This document shows positions 30,917-41,510 of a DNA stretch of 64,000 bases, piece after piece. The notes below the pieces were generated by a model. That model was not told the DNA's origin, searched no databases, and worked only from the letters and a program-made list of their open reading frames with translations. The stretch is from Emiliania huxleyi CCMP1516 (Eukaryota; Haptophyta; Isochrysidales; Noelaerhabdaceae): assembly GCF_000372725.1 (NCBI RefSeq), contig NW_005199470.1:8913-72912 (forward strand), given 5' to 3'. The position numbers and the translations under genes are program-made. Position 1 is the stretch's first letter. Each line of letters opens with the position of its first letter.

Positions 30917-31262
30917 GTGGGGAAAGATCTCCCCCTCTGGGGAGGTAAAGATGAAAACGCCGACGTGCAGCAGACCACAGTGCACAGGACTGAAGACTGA
31001 ACCCAACCATGTAGGTATTTGTGTCCACACGTTCTCTCTAAGCAACGGTTCTCGACCCGGCACAGGGAGATTGACGTCTTGGCAGCGGAAAGTAACTGTC
31101 GAGGAACACGTTTTTCTTGTTCAGGAGCGAGAGTTTCACCACCTCCGTCGACTGTACACATAGAGAACACACCACAGCGCACAGGCGCACACAGCAGATA
31201 CAGGCCTCTCCGCGCTTCTTGTGAGTCGGATACTGCGCGTGCCCCCGAGCACCGAACGCGAG
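30917..31262. other. Convergent 3' intergenic stretch
   Basis: Lies between the ADP-ribosyltransferase and ammonium-transporter 3' ends. It includes a small inverted repeat around GGGGAAAGATCTCCCC at 30918-30933, which may be part of the transcript ends. No gene seen. Confidence 0.45.
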
Positions 31263-32519
31263 TCACACCATCGCCGCCTCGGCGATCTCTACGGCCAGGC
31301 GCACCGAGAGGCTCTGGCCGCTCCTCCGCTTCGCGGGCGAGACCTCGCCCAGCGCAAGATCGGCCCCTTCAAACAGCTCGTCGGTGGTGGGCGTTGCGTG
31401 CTTGACAAAGGCGGCGAGGTCGAGGTACGAACTCTCTGCGTGCTGCGAGCGGTCGAGCCCGTCCAGCTCCTCAGCCTAGCAACGAGAGGGCTTTGGGGGC
31501 AGCGAGTGCTGGGGGGGGGGGGGGGGTACTTTGGCTCTGCGCCTCGGTTGTGCGCGCGCTGCCGAGCGTGCGCTCGATGGCGGCCATCACGAGCCACGTG
31601 CCCGCGCCTGACCACGCAATAGCCACCGCCACGCCGAGCGCCTGCAGCCTTAGTTGGTCGAGCGAGCCGTCCGGGCCAGCCGGATTGACCTGAGGCAAGG
31701 GATAAGTCGGGAGTGTGGGCTCGACTCGGCCGCATCCTACCAAGTGAAGGCGCCCGCGAGTGATCCGTGTGTGAGGAGAGGGGGTCGACCTCGCTCGAGG
31801 CGTACACTCCAAGGAGCAGCGAGCCCACCACGCCCGTCACGCCGTGGATCGAGGTGACGTCGAGCGCATCGTCAATGCGGAGATACTCCTGAGGGAGGAG
31901 AGAGGGGAGGCATGGAGAGGGAGCTGGTGGAGAGGGGAGCAGCTGTGCTGTGTGGAGAGGGAGGCAGCAATGGGCGCCTTGAAGAGCAGCACACCGCCAT
32001 ACGAGGCGGCGCCGCAGACCAGCCCGACCACGAGCCCCGCCGAGGGCGTCACGTAGCCCGAAGCGGGCGTCACGCCGGCGAGCTTACGAGAGAGGGCGCC
32101 GTTGATGCAGCCGACAAAGGTCGGGCGGCCTGCGTGGCCCCAATCGAGGGCGAGCCACACCAGCGCGCCGCCGGCGCCGGCGACGTGCGTGGACAGCAGT
32201 GCGCTCGCCGCGAGGCTGCCCACCGCGAGCGCGCTGCCCCCGTTGAAGGCGAACCAGCCAACCCACAGCAGCCCGGCGCCCGTGGCGGCCATCGGCAAAT
32301 TGTGAGGAGCGAGCGAGTGGGAGGCAAGGCCGGCAAAGCCCACGCGCGGTCCGAGCCGAAGCGCCGTCACGAGCGAGGCGACTCCGGCGGAGGTGTGGAT
32401 GACGATGCCGCCCGCAAAGTCGCACACGCCGAGCCGGGCCAGCCAGCCGCCGCCCCACACCCAGTGGCAGAGCGGGTAGTAGACGAGGAGCGTCCTGCCG
32501 GGACGGTGGCGGCCGTGTG
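31263..32519 (-). CDS. Ammonium transporter (Amt/Mep/Rh family), N-terminal third missing
   Basis: Exons are 31978-32519, 31790-31888, 31543-31689 and 31263-31475, with GC, GT and GC donors. They encode LVYYPLCHWVWGGGWLARLG, the family signature DFAGGIVIHTSAGVASLV (pore histidine in VIHTSAG), HNLPMAATGAGLLWVGWFAF, NGGSALAVGSLAASALLSTH, SIHGVTGVVGSLLLGVY (second conserved His), LGVAVAIAWSGAGTWLV and the C-terminal regulatory tail ELDGLDRSQHAESSY. This covers helices from about TM5 onward. Helices TM1-TM4 are not found. The 32.6-34.3 kb inverted-repeat element begins just upstream, and Z-ISO occupies the DNA beyond. The copy is probably 5'-truncated and non-functional, or the locus is rearranged. 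Confidence 0.85.
31510..31527. repeat. Poly-G tract inside an ammonium-transporter intron
   Basis: Uninterrupted G run in the 67-bp intron 31476-31542. On the transcript strand it is the C-rich tract before the acceptor. Confidence 0.9.
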
Positions 32520-32576
32520 CTGGAGACCAAGGGTGGCGGAGAGAGGAGCAATACCAAGGGCGCACGCAGGGCGAAC

Positions 32577-34262
32577 AGGTGAGACTGTTTGAGACACCAG
32601 TGAGACAAATGTTCACCTCTGCGGTGTGACACTGTCGTCTCTACTACGTCTCGTCATTTCATCTCAGAGCGTCTCACACTCGTCTCACGGTGAACAAGCG
32701 GCAATCCTCGTCTCACTCGGTCTCACAACGGCATAGTTGCTGCGCCAAGGAGCGCGACTCGTCTCACTTGCTTCTGAGACTGTGCTGAGCCACGGCGTGA
32801 TGAGACACGGCGCAGAACGGGTGTGAGACGCCACAAGCCGCTGCCGTTGTCAGATACCATCTTACCATGCCATGAGCCAACCTGAGACGCAATCGTGAGA
32901 CATTGGCGGGAGAGTCGAGACTATAGGCTGCGTCGTCTTTGCTAGCCAGTTGTAGCGCGGTCGGCAGAGGGGTGAGGGCGGCGACAGCATGGGTGGCGGC
33001 GAGCCGGCGAGGTGGGTGCTCGTGTGGGGAGGGCAGCGGTGGCGTTGGCACAGGCGGCGCCGGCGGCGGTGTCGGCGGCGGCGTGGCGCGTGGGCGGTGG
33101 CGTGGGACCGGTTGTGGGCAACGGTGGCGAGGGTGGCGGCGGTGCCTAATCAAGGGCGCCGGCGGTATGTGGGCCAGGTGTGGCAACGGCAAGGGCGGTG
33201 GCGGTGAGTGGGGCGGCGGCGTGGGTAACGCCCGGCGACGGCTGTAAGGGCTGAGGGGGCGGCGGCGTGGGCAACGACGTGGCGAGGGAAGCAGCGTGGC
33301 GCAATGGGGTGGGCGAGGGCGGCGAGGGCGGCAGTGGCGGCGGCGGCGGCGGGGGCGGCGGCGGGGGCGGCGGCAGATGCAACGGCGCGGGCGGCGGCGT
33401 GGATGACGGCGCCGCCGCCGCCGGCGCGTGGGCGGTGGCGTGGGCGGCGGCGTGAAGAACGCGACGAACAGAGGGCGAGAGCGTAGTGCTGGGCACTAGC
33501 CCAAACCGCCCTGCCCACGAGAGCAACCGGCTACGCGCCGTTTGGGCCAGGGAGCGCGATATGAGCGCGATTAGTTGGGATCGTCCGACACGCCTCACCT
33601 CGGAGCGGTCGGTGCAAAGTGCTCATCAAACCGAGGGCGTAGCCGCGACGAACAGAGGGCGAGAGCGTAGTGCTGGGCACTAACCCACTAACCCGAACCG
33701 CCCTGCCCGCGAGAGCAACCGGCTACGCCCGCCGTTTGCGTCTGAGAGCGCGATAGAGCAACCGGCGGCTACGCGCCGTTTGAGCCAGAGAGCGCGATTA
33801 TGCTTGGGGTTCGTCTACACTCACCGAGACCCGCCACAGGCCGCACCTCAGAAACAGCCTGAGTTGAGTCTCCCCAATCGCCACTGTCTCACAATTACGT
33901 CTCAGGTTGGCCCAGCATGGTCTCTACGGACCTGAGACGACTCAGTCAAGCAGCGGCTTGTGGCGTCGCAAACCCCGCCCTGCGCCACGTCCCATTGTGG
34001 CTCAGCACTGTCTCAGACGGAAGTGAGACGACTCACTTCGCTCAGGAATTGTGACGTCTCAGCCCAGCCGTGAGACTGAGTGATACGCGGCCGAAAGAGA
34101 CGAATGTGAGACGCATCTGAGACGCATCTGAGATGCACCGGCGACACTGACACTCAGCACTGTGACAGCAGAGAGACGCTTGGAGAGACGCAGAGAGACG
34201 GAAAAAATCATGCAAGTGAGACAGGGACGAAACACCCGTGAGACAGAGACGTCTCACCAAAA
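32577..34262. mobile_element. Large imperfect inverted-repeat (foldback-like) element rich in GTGAGAC words
   Basis: The left arm (about 32577-32925) and right arm (about 33840-34262) are inverted copies. Examples are CTGAGACTGTGCTGAGCCAC at 32772 against CTGAGACAGTGCTGAGCCAC read in reverse near 34010, then GACGCCACAAGCCGCTGC and GCCAACCTGAGACG in both. The outer ends read GGTGAGAC. The centre holds a GGCGGC minisatellite (about 33040-33460) and two to three copies of a roughly 100-bp unit starting GAGGGCGAGAGCGTAGTGCT (33470 and 33656). No transposase is seen. I found no target duplication. It abuts the truncated ammonium-transporter exon. Confidence 0.75.
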
Positions 34263-34584
34263 TTTCCGCGCACGCACGCACCAGGCACACACGAGGACAC
34301 GTCAGTCGTCACCGCACTCCGTGGCGCAGGGAATTGGATTCTCTCCTTTGACCGACACGATTTTGATGAGTTTGAAATCAATCGAAGTATCTAGAAAATA
34401 AGAAAATTACAAGGGGTAACATGAATATGTCCCACACTTGAGTGAGGACCCGCGTCACCCGAGACCCGCAAAAGCCGCATGCACACCGCGGCATGTCGTG
34501 TCAAGATACAGATGGCGAAAGAAAAGAGATTAGCTCGGTTCTCGCATCTTCTGGACCCACCTCGCGCAGTCGATCGGCAAACGC

Positions 34585-36073
34585 TCACTCGCCCAGCAGG
34601 CCATCGAGGACACCGCCCGGGACGAGACCGGTGTTCCGCACGAGGGCGGCGCCGGCCTGCATGTACGGGTGGGCCTTGTAGGCGGCGAGGGTGCCGGCGG
34701 CAATCAGCACATAGGGCGCGCGCACGAGCTCCTTGTAGTAGTCGGGCGGGAGGGTCTGCCTGCCGTCCAGGATGGCGAGGAAGGGCCAGACGGAGGTGCG
34801 CTCCTTGACGGCGCGGAACGCGTCCCCGTGCTCCGCCTCCAGCCGCCGGTCGCCGTGCCACACCGCAAAGAGGTGGTGCCTACAAGGGGGGGGCAGCGCC
34901 AAGGCGCGCGATCTGTGGGGGTGGCGCCGCCGGCCGCCGCCCAGAGCGCGGCGAGGGCGCGGCGCCCGACGAGGAGGGCCATGGTAAGGGCGGTGAAGGA
35001 TGAGCCGACCATCGACAAGTGGGCGGCGGACCACAGCAGCTGCCCGACCATCTGCGGGTGGCGGGTGATCCGAATGACTCCGGTCTCCCAGAGGTGGAGG
35101 CGCGGCTTCTCGACCGCGGCAACCTCCTTGAGGTTGAAGACTGACGGGTAGAGGAGGAAGAAGGAGGAGAAGGACGCGCACCTGACGAGAGAGACGTCCG
35201 AGGCATGAGCTGCGAGCTGCATCCGAGCTATGGGCTGCATCCGAGACATGAGAGAGAAGGCGTGCCTGTGGCCAACGCCGCTTCAAGCCGAAGCCGCCGC
35301 GCAGTCCGCTGGTGGCGGGCTGTATCTCGGATGCCTCTGTCCGAAGGTGGCGGGCTGTATCTCGGATGCCTCTCCCATCTCGGATGTCTCTAGGGAGCGC
35401 ACCAGGCGACGGCGTGCGCAACGGGAGACGCCTCTCCGTTCCACCAGACGACGCCGTCGTGCGCGTGCGAGATGAAGTAGACGATCCACGAGTAGGCGAG
35501 CGGCAGCGAGCACGACGCAAAGAGGACTCGCCACAGCCGCTCGCCCGTGACCCGCGACGCGTACGGGCGGAGGCCGGCGAGGCCAGAGTGGACGAGGGGG
35601 AAGAGGATCCCGAAGGCGAGAGTGACGAGGTGGGAGTTGCCGCCACACGCTGCCTCGAGCGCCGCCAGAAAGTCGTCGCCGTACCCCGTCGGCGAGTAGA
35701 TCCACAGCACGACCAGCGCCGACATGATTGTGCCGACCGCCGCGAAAAAGGTGAGCCAGTCGCGCCCAACCTCGCCGCCGTCCTCGATCACCTGGCCCCA
35801 CCGCTCGTTCCGCCACGCAAAGGCTCCGGCGTCCTCTCCCACCGCCAGGTCGCCAGCGCGGTCCGCCTCTTGCGACTCGAGCAGCAGCGAGATGGGAAGG
35901 ATCTGCGCGAGCACGCCGCCCTCCTCGGTCGGCGGCGGCAGCCCCGGCCGGTCGTCGGGCAGCGGCGGCGGCCTCACGGAGGACGCGACAGCCGACCGCT
36001 GCCAGCCTCGCCGCGGCGCGAGCGTCGGCGCGCGCGGAGGCACGAGTGCGAGCCCCGCGAGGTGGCAGAGCAT
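34585..36073 (-). CDS. Z-ISO: 15-cis-zeta-carotene isomerase (Z-ISO), NnrU family
   Basis: Three exons (35403-36073, 34966-35181, 34585-34879; GT and GC donors) give about 393 residues. The core is unmistakable: [75 protein letters not shown], then [24 protein letters not shown] isomerises the 15-cis bond of zeta-carotene in plastids and needs heme b. The conserved histidines in ITRHPQM and VGHHLF are present. The N-terminal about 100 residues have a hydrophobic start followed by a basic Pro-rich stretch, as expected for a bipartite plastid leader in algae with complex plastids. Intron 1 contains two copies each of two short repeats (around 35225 and 35330). The protein appears complete. Confidence 0.92.
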
Positions 36074-36110
36074 TTTGACAAAAAGAAAACGAAGACGCGG
36101 ATTCCCTAGG

Positions 36111-36359
36111 GTGGGCGACGGCTAGCGCATCACACACCTCTCCTTAAAATCCCTGTGTGTGTTGGCGGCGTGCCGCGGCTATGAAAGCGGTCGAATGAAT
36201 AAGCGACCCACGAATAAATAAATAAATAGAGCAGTCATCTCCAGCGACCCAGAAAGAAAGAAAGAAAACAGACAACCCAAGGGAGGGATGGGAGGACGGC
36301 ACGCCGCCACCACACAGGGATTTTAAGGAGAGGAGTGTGATGCGCTAGCCGTCGCCCAC
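36111..36359. mobile_element. MITE-like element with about 65-bp inverted ends between divergent genes
   Basis: GTGGGCGACGGCTAGCGCAT and on to about 36175 is matched in reverse at 36295-36359, including TCTCCTTAAAATCCCTGTGT. The interior has AATAAATAAATAAATAG and a 30-bp block also found near 6261-6289. No clear target duplication. It fills the divergent promoter region between Z-ISO and the Ala-rich protein gene. Confidence 0.8.
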
Positions 36360-36434
36360 AGCTGACCATTCCACCTGGAAGTTTTTCTTCTTTTCCGTTT
36401 CGTTCACTCCCTTCTGCACCGCACTCGCCACCAC

Positions 36435-36435
<1 letters not shown>

Positions 36436-36468
<33 letters not shown>
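36436..36468. repeat. CA microsatellite directly upstream of a start codon
   Basis: (CA)n ends two bases before the ATG at 36470, so it lies in the 5' leader of the next gene. Confidence 0.9.
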
Positions 36469-36469
<1 letters not shown>

Positions 36470-36471
<2 letters not shown>

Positions 36472-38088
36472 GGCGTTGTCCGCTCTCGCTCGCGTGGCAC
36501 TCGCCTCCGCCCTTGCCTCCGTGGCGGCAGCCGGCGCCGCCGAGACGGCCGCGGCCGCGGTCGCGTCTCAGGAGCGGGCCGACTCTGCCGCGTCGAACAG
36601 CGCCAACAAACTCGTGACGGCCGATCTCTCGGAGGGCAAGTTCAAGGAGGCGGCGGCACACTTCTGGGCCGCGTCGAACAAGGCCTCCGTGCACACCACG
36701 ACGGCGATGACCAAGGCGCTTGCCGACTTTGCCGCCTGGCTCGAGACCGAGGGCGGGCAGGTGAGCCTGGTGGAGGCGCAGGCGGCAGCAGAGGCCGCAG
36801 ATGCGACGCCCGCCTCGACCGCCGCAGCCACCGACGCGGCGGCCGCCGACGCGCAAAGCAAGGCGGGTTCCCAGACCGCGGCCGCCACGCAGGGCGTCGC
36901 GACCACGCTCTCTCTCACGACGGACGCGCAGGACGCCGCGATCAAGCGGCTGAAGGCGGCGTACGAGCAGGCGGGAGGAGGCATGGACGGCGCGGGCGCC
37001 TTGCTGGGCGAGGCGAACGACGTGCTCTCCGTGGTGAATGCGTATGCCCTCCAGGCCATCTCCTCCGGCGTCGTCAAGGACAAGGCGGAGATTGCAGAGC
37101 GCGCCAAGGCTGCAGAGTCGTTCGATGACAAGGCGAGTGTAGACGGGAGAGAGTCGAGAGTACCCGACGAGGCCTGTGCGAGCGATGCATGTGCGCACCC
37201 TCGCACCCTCCCTCCCTCCGCCTCCCTCCCTCCGCCTCCCTCCCTCCGCCTCCCTCACTCCGCCTCCCTCCCTCAGGCGGCCGTTGCCGTCGACTCTGCC
37301 GTGGCGATGGTCTCCGACATCTCCGCGGCGGGCAAGGCGAACGCGGTCGCCGCGGCGACCAACGCCGCGGCTGGCCTCTCCTCCACCACAAACAGCTGGC
37401 GCATCGAAGAAGGCGCCGCGTCTGAGGCGCCCGCCGCTGAGGCGCCGGCGGAGAAGGTTGGCTGGATGCCGTTTGCGCAGACGGGCGCCGAGACGGGCGC
37501 GGGGTTCGCCGCGCAGGCGTACCACACGACATACCCCCGACACGCCCACGACGCGCCCACGACACGTCCACGACCCGCAACGTGACCCCCCCGGGGACAC
37601 GCCCGCCACACGTTCTTGCGACACGCCCACGACGCGTCGGCGCCTCAACGTCGGCGCCTCGGCCCGCGCAGGGGCTCGACACCGGCTTCCGCTTCTTCAC
37701 GGACCCGAGCTTCGACTTCCAAAAGGAGGGGCAGGCGTACCAGGCGTCCTCCAAAGCCACCGCGGACAAGTTCGCCTCCATCCAGTTCTCGGAGAATGCC
37801 ACCGTCGGCGACGCCTCCGCCTCCGCCGCCTCGTTCGTCGCCGCAAAGTACGCCGAGCAGCAGGCCGCCAAGCAGATGGAGAGCGAGGCTGCGGCGAGCG
37901 TCGCGTCGGAGGCGTCGCTCAAGCTCGCCGCCGCCGCCACCGCCACGCCCAGCCGCGCGCAGCCGGCCGCGGCGGCGGGCGTGGTGGCGGCGGCGCTCGC
38001 CGCTGTGGCTGTGGGCATTGCCCTCCGCCGGCGTCGCGGCGCGGCGAACGCGGGAGATCCCGCGGCTGCCCCCGCGCTCATGGTGTGA
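36470..38088 (+). CDS. Ala-rich secreted or type I membrane protein, unknown family
   Basis: Exons are 36470-37132, 37277-37516 and 37672-38088, joined by two GC-AG introns. A signal peptide (MALSALARVALASALASVAA) is followed by Ala-rich helical sequence with FAAWLETEGGQVSLVEAQA and other amphipathic stretches, then FRFFTDPSFDFQKEG. A single C-terminal membrane span (AAGVVAAALAAVAVGIAL) is followed by RRRRG. Topology would be lumenal or extracellular with a short basic cytosolic tail. Both introns contain private tandem repeats (CCTCCCTCCG-like at 37195-37270, and CACGCCCACGACG-like at 37535-37640). No domain is recognised. The frame, the splice phases and the complete ends make it a credible gene. 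Confidence 0.7.
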
Positions 38089-38201
38089 GAGCTCTGGCTG
38101 CACTCGCCTACGGAGAGACGAGTGCGTGTGTGTGTGTGTGCCCGAGATTGCGGCATGAGTTGGTCGTGCTGTTGCGGTGGAAGAGCTTCGAACATGTGTG
38201 G

Positions 38202-38955
38202 GGGTTGTTGCACGAGTATATGGGACACGATGTCTCAAATATGAGGGGTTTTAGCTCCTACCAGCTCCTGACGCTATCCCTGGCAGCTCTAATGACCAGG
38301 ATCAGTAGTGCTATAATAGAGGGTGCCCATACTAGCGCAGGAGCTGCCACACTCGCCCGGACCGTCCCTTTCTGGGTCCGGTTCCGCAGCCCGCGAGAGC
38401 CGACAGCGGGGCCGTGCCGCGGGTGCCTACTGCCGAGTGCCACAAACACTGCGCCGTCCCGCCATCACCTACAGGCTGTCTTGTGTGATGGTTGGGATGT
38501 CCAAACGCCACCATCTTGGCTCTTGCGACCTCAAACCCGCGAGCTGTATGGGTGGTCCTGACGTCGACAGACGCCCGAGGACCACGGTGAAGCTGAGCCG
38601 TAACGAGTCGACAAGTCTCGTCTGAGCCCGTGGCGGTCGCCGGCTGAGTCGCTGTGCACGGGCCGGTACCTCAGGCGTCACCTCCGCAGCCTCAGGTCTC
38701 ACACTCCATCACCGCCGCCGGGACGCCGTCGGTGGCACGCTCGGCGGCGAGTTTGTGGCAGCTCCATCTCGAGTACGGCGTCGAGCCTACTCACTCCAGT
38801 TGGTTCGGCACACTCGGTGGGGTCCACTGAGTGTGCCGAACGCGCGAGCGGTGCGTCCTGGCAGCGCGCGCAGGCTGCGGAGCTGCCACAAACTCGAGAC
38901 ACGCTTTTTTGGGACATTTTCGACGCTTTTGTCCCATATACTCGTGCAACAACCC
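38202..38955. mobile_element. 0.75-kb inverted-repeat transposon (MITE-like), copy 2
   Basis: Terminal repeats GGGTTGTTGCACGAGTATAT and reverse, 25 bp, lie between GTGG duplications (38198-38201 and 38956-38959). The body matches the copy at 15817-16569 almost base for base for the first 500 bp. The hairpin segment (arms 38749-38765 with 38879-38895 and 38804-38820 with 38824-38840) differs in sequence but keeps pairing. There is no ORF of its own worth naming. Confidence 0.9.
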
Positions 38956-38959
38956 GTGG

Positions 38960-39215
38960 TCTCCGACAGCGGGAGACCGCGAAGGCCGAAGGGCACCGTC
39001 ATGCTTGTATCAGTCGCATGCACATACACATGTCATGGTACATGGGTTATGGTGATATCCGCGTACATTCAGATCGACGATCTCTCAGTAGAGCCGTACA
39101 CTCAGTACATGTTACTCTCTCAGCGGGTGTCCGAGTTGTCAGGAGTGTGAGGAGAATGAAAAAGAACCACAGCAGCCCGCGTTGCGAACAGACGACAACG
39201 CGACGGCGAGACGCC
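38960..39215. other. Short intergenic stretch
   Basis: Includes ACATACACATGTCATGGTACATG-like palindromic words near 39020. No gene seen. Confidence 0.4.
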
Positions 39216-39611
39216 TCATCTGGGGTACGACTCGCTCTCGAGAGCAGACTGGCTCAAGAGCGCCCGCAGGCGGAGAGCACTGGTCGCGCTCCGCAACACC
39301 TGCAGGCTTGCACAGCGCAACGCTGCGAGATCCTCCTCCTCGCACGCCCGGCTGCCACCACGCTTGCAAGCGGCGAATGCCGCCACCTCGGCCTTGCAGT
39401 GCGCGCTGGCCACAGAGACCAGGCTCGAGATTACCTCGGAGGCGTGCTCATGCGAGCAGGTGGCGAAAGCCTGCTGAGCGTGAGCGCATCCTGCAGAGCC
39501 GCTGGCCGCGAGGCACTTTTTGAGCTCCGCGGATTGACGGCGGCAGTGCAGCGCGGCGGTGAGGAGCGTGCAGGCCTGGCCAATCGCCTCGTCGGCGATG
39601 CTGTCACTCAT
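39216..39611 (-). CDS. Tandem twin-CX9C (double CHCH) protein, probably mitochondrial
   Basis: An intact 131-residue frame carries four CX9C motifs: C-RRQSAELKK-C and C-AHAQQAFAT-C, then C-KAEVAAFAA-C and C-EEEDLAALR-C. Each pair forms one helical hairpin with two disulfides, so this is two CHCH domains in a row. Proteins of this design are imported into the mitochondrial intermembrane space by the Mia40 relay. The double arrangement is known from the complex I subunit NDUFA8. Whether this is that subunit I cannot say. There is no presequence, as usual for the class. No intron is evident. The Met at 39611 follows a short leader. Confidence 0.75.
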   Translation of the reverse strand: MSDSIADEAIGQACTLLTAALHCRRQSAELKKCLAASGSAGCAHAQQAFATCSHEHASEVISSLVSVASAHCKAEVAAFAACKRGGSRACEEEDLAALRCASLQVLRSATSALRLRALLSQSALESESYPR

Positions 39612-39749
39612 AGAAGAGTTGAGTGAGGACGCGAGAGCTCGTTTTGAGGAGGCGGCAGCGCGGATTAAAACAAACTTTTCTCCGTCTAGCTCACTCTTTT
39701 CTTTTGCCCTGTCAGCTCACCGATCTGTCATCAATCAACCCAGCGAGAT

Positions 39750-40224
39750 ATGATGCCCCAGCTCGCCATCTTCCTCCTGGGCGTCGCAACGACGTCGGCG
39801 CTTCGCATCCCAAGCATTCCGACACCCGCCGCTGCCGCGTCGGCGCTCGCGCTCTCTCCGCTCGTAGCAGCGCCCGCCTTCGCTGACGTCGTGCACCAGG
39901 CGACGATGGCGTCCAAGGCGCCGTCTAGATGCCAACCTCACATGGCGACCGCGGCATTCTATCCGCAGTCACGCCCTCAGCCCACGTTCATAGCGTGCTT
40001 CCACGCTGCAGGCACACGGCGATGTCGTGCTGCACCCGGACCTTGGCGCCGCAGCAATCGGTCTCGTCGCGGGCGTGGTGTTTGTGGGCGCCGCCTCGAA
40101 CGCCGCGCTCCACTACGGCGACGATGAGGGATGTCTGATTCACGAGCAGCACGAGATCTGCGGCCGCCTTTCCGAGGGCGGCGAGTGCGTGCTTTCCAAG
40201 ACCGGCCAGTGGGTGTGCGCGTAG
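39750..40224 (+). CDS. Small plastid-type single-span protein of unknown function
   Basis: Two exons, 39750-39917 and 40012-40224, joined by a 94-bp GC-AG intron (MASK-AHGDVVLHPDLG). The N-terminus looks like a signal peptide plus transit region (MPQLAIFLLGVATTSALRIP), then an Ala-rich stretch ending APAFAD, which resembles a thylakoid-type cleavage site. A single membrane span (AAAIGLVAGVVFVGAASNAA) precedes a short domain with four cysteines (GCLIHEQHEICGR, ECVLSKTGQWVCA). The product is about 127 residues. No family is recognised. Plastid targeting is inference from the leader. Confidence 0.65.
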
Positions 40225-41128
40225 CGCGCCCGCCTGCGTGGGCGCGTTCGCAGCCAGGTGGGCGGCGAGAATGAGGCGCGCTCGTGAAGTGTCGCGCCCC
40301 GCACGCAAGAGCTGAACCGCTGTCCGTCAAGGCGCCGCCCGCACGTTCGCATGGTGAGCTGCGTGGTGTTGTTCCCTTCTGTCAGTTCTGTACTCGTTCT
40401 GAGTTGACTGTTGTTTTTGAGGTCTCTCGTTCGTCTCTCTAGACGAGCGAACGTTGATGAGACCGCCACGACCAGCGCCATCCGCCATGTGTGTGCACAC
40501 AAAAGTCTAAAAGCCGCGGGTGTGTGCGAGTGTGCGCACCGCCCTCGAGGCACCGCCGCCGCAGCGCACCAGCACCGACATTGGGCGGCCGCTATCGCCC
40601 CCGTTTCGCCATCCCGCTAAATCGCGCAAGAGTTCTCTTGCGAGGTGCCAACCTCGAAGCGAAAGGCTGCCAACCTCCTCCCCCATCTGGCGCTTGCGTC
40701 GGGCAGCGTGGGCGCGGCATCCGTGACGGATGCGGCTTGCGGGCCCTTCTCTGAATCTCTCGCGGGATCGCTGGGAGCCGCTCGGCTCCCCACGCGCCGC
40801 CGAGCGCAATGGCGCCACCGCAACGGCTGCCCCTCCTCGGCTCCCGCCCCGGGGCTGCCGAGATAGGCGTCCCGAGCCACCGTTTGCAACATCCGCGCGG
40901 AACGGCGGTGCTGCCGACGCCCCCCGGGAAGGCCCCATGAGAGGCGCGCGGGGCCGTGATGATTTAGCGGGAGGGAAATCGGCCGATTTGCCCAGTGTGA
41001 GCCAGCACACTCCCCAGAAGCCGAGAACGAGGAGGAAGCCAAAACTCAGACAGCCGCTCTGCCTAGAGCCGTAGCAGCCTAGGGCACGTAGACGTACCTA
41101 CCGCGTACCGGGGACCAGCAGCTAGCAG
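40225..41128. other. Stretch without a confident gene
   Basis: Open frames on both strands (for example 40645-40866 plus and 40507-41010 minus) have no domain and Arg/Pro/Ser-rich composition. The sequence from 40730 to 40980 looks somewhat like structured noncoding GC-rich DNA, but I recognise no rRNA, tRNA or other RNA. Confidence 0.4.
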
Positions 41129-41510
41129 TAGAGCTGTTTGACGTTGGGAGCTGAACACGTGTTGGCTGTTGCTAGTGTTAACAGTAACAACAGAACAACA
41201 GTGGGGCTCCCCAACAACAGTAGCTAACGTTAGGCCGGCTGAACAACAACAAGGAAGGCCTGGCAGTGACCCACGACGATCTCCAGCGTCCAGTGCGGGT
41301 AATACCCGAAAATACCCGGAAAACCCAGGTATTTTCGGGTTTTACCCGGGGGTTTTGCCATTTTCTGCTTGCTGGCCGCTGAACAACAGTAACAACAGTA
41401 ACAAACAGTAACAGCATGGGCTGGGGTGAACACTTGAACACCGTCAAGGATTTCAGCCAACACACTATAGGCGCAACTGTTAGGCCCAAAGTTAATGTTA
41501 AACAGCTCTA
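41129..41510. mobile_element. hAT-like MITE with 8-bp target duplication
   Basis: Ends TAGAGCTGTTTGAC and, in reverse, TAGAGCTGTTTAAC lie between perfect 8-bp duplications GCTAGCAG (41121-41128 and 41511-41518). The TAGAGCTG end and 8-bp duplication fit hAT elements. The interior has AACAACAGTAACAACAG runs and a hairpin around AATACCCGAAAATACC (about 41291-41345). Length is 382 bp, no ORF. Confidence 0.88.

Noticed and set aside
38202-38955. Coding region for the long ORF 37176-38561
   Set aside because: That frame reads out of the Ala-rich gene's real frame into the MITE. It is a chance opening.
40620-41040. Possible rRNA or structured RNA fragment
   Set aside because: GC-rich with short stems, but I recognise no conserved rRNA core sequence.
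41140-41410. Telomere-like AACAACAG repeats
   Set aside because: The unit is irregular, short and internal to a MITE with its own target duplications.
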